7,154 bases of DNA from Eubacteriales Family XIII. Incertae Sedis bacterium (GTDB lineage: Bacteria > Bacillota > Clostridia > Peptostreptococcales > Anaerovoracaceae). This document shows, piece after piece, positions 6,997 through 7,154 of the stretch. Each line of letters opens with the position of its first letter. Within the stretch, counting starts at the first letter, position 1. The position numbers were made by a program, and so were the translations under genes. Below the pieces are notes generated by a model, which was not told the DNA's origin, made no database searches, and saw only the letters and a list, made by a program, of their open reading frames with translations. The stretch lies in the NCBI GenBank assembly GCA_031254995.1, contig JAIRTJ010000130.1, forward strand, positions 1 through 7,154, read 5' to 3'.

Positions 6997-7019
6997 GACG
7001 GCGTTTCCGCATCGCCGTC
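6997..7019. repeat. Short perfect hairpin
   Basis: Arms GACGGCG (6997-7003) and CGCCGTC (7013-7019) around a nine-base loop. The octamer GTCCGACG occurs at 6993-7000 and again at 7017-7024, so the hairpin also overlaps a direct repeat. Confidence 0.6.
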
Positions 7020-7073
7020 CGACGTCAAGTCACGGGAGCGATTCGGCTTTGTTGGAAAAGAACGTCACGCGAT

Positions 7074-7109
7074 CCGCTTCTTCAGTGATTTCTTTTGTCA
7101 GTGAAGCGG
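7074..7109. repeat. Inverted repeat near the right end
   Basis: Arms CCGCTTC (7074-7080) and GAAGCGG (7103-7109) with a 22-base loop that includes a TCAGTGA direct repeat (7082-7088 and 7098-7104). The long loop and the lack of a following T run argue against a terminator. Confidence 0.45.
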
Positions 7110-7154
7110 CGAGCTAGTCTCTTACGGGGCATTACCAGCCTCATCTGGAACCTA

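Larger units (their letters stand above)
6617..7154. repeat. Unassigned hairpin-rich sequence abutting broken mutS; possible multi-copy repeat
   Basis: These ~540 bases contain no gene I can recognise on either strand. Several frames are open for 60-110 codons (for example plus 6762-7088 and minus 6300-6932), but their translations are rich in R, P, S, H and C, have no motifs or membrane segments, and overlap each other on both strands, as GC-rich non-coding DNA does. Short inverted repeats lie at 6628-6645, 6773-6800, 6872-6888, 6997-7019 and 7074-7109, and the word GTCCG/CGGAC recurs seven times. No transposase, terminal repeat pair, tRNA or rRNA is visible. The position at the end of the window fits a dispersed repeat at which an assembly stopped. 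From memory it resembles non-coding repeats met in gut clostridial assemblies, but I cannot verify this here. Confidence 0.45.

Noticed and set aside
6762..7088. A 108-codon plus-strand open frame in the unassigned right end
   Set aside because: No recognisable motif, no ribosome binding site seen, it overlaps open frames on the other strand and contains the hairpins. I treat it as non-coding.
1..7154. CRISPR array, tRNA or rRNA genes
   Set aside because: No regularly spaced repeats and no cloverleaf or rRNA-like segments were seen on either strand.

Overview
The window looks like a GC-moderate to GC-rich low-redundancy piece of a Bacillota (Clostridia-type) chromosome, possibly a whole short contig. 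The order mutS-mutL-miaA followed by a methionine-gamma-lyase-fold PLP protein (YnbB / 'aluminium resistance' family), a MutL with the endonuclease motif DQHA(X)2E(X)4E, a sliding-clamp motif at the MutS C-terminus, and a clear GGGAGG ribosome binding site all point to that group. I cannot name the genus.

All recognisable genes are on the minus strand and run from high to low coordinates as one compact unit: the 3' end of mutS (to 6179), mutL (6165-4210), miaA (4190-3195), a tyrosine recombinase (3171-2002), a ynbB-like PLP enzyme (2005-647, overlapping the recombinase stop by 4 bases) and the 5' part of a TVP38/TMEM64 (VTT-domain) membrane protein (583 to beyond position 1). Gaps are 13, 19, 23, -4 and 63 bases. 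I see no intrinsic terminator and no convincing promoter inside the unit, so co-transcription from upstream of mutS is the simplest reading.

MutS and MutL are the mismatch-recognition and nicking-coordination proteins of methyl-independent mismatch repair. MiaA prenylates A37 of tRNAs that read codons starting with U. The PLP enzyme and the membrane protein have no obvious mechanistic tie to repair. The recombinase is the unexpected member: it keeps the full R-K-H-R-H-Y catalytic set and sits translationally coupled between housekeeping genes with no sign of a surrounding mobile element.

The right end, from about 6617 to 7154, is different. The mutS reading frame stops resembling MutS immediately before the conserved FATHYHEL segment, so the ATPase core is missing. 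In its place is about 540 bases that I cannot assign to any gene. This stretch has several short inverted repeats and a recurring GTCCG/CGGAC word. It is either an inserted or rearranged repeat that broke mutS, or a chimeric or repeat-collapsed assembly end. A perfect 14-base inverted repeat in the last codons of miaA is the other structure the genes do not explain.
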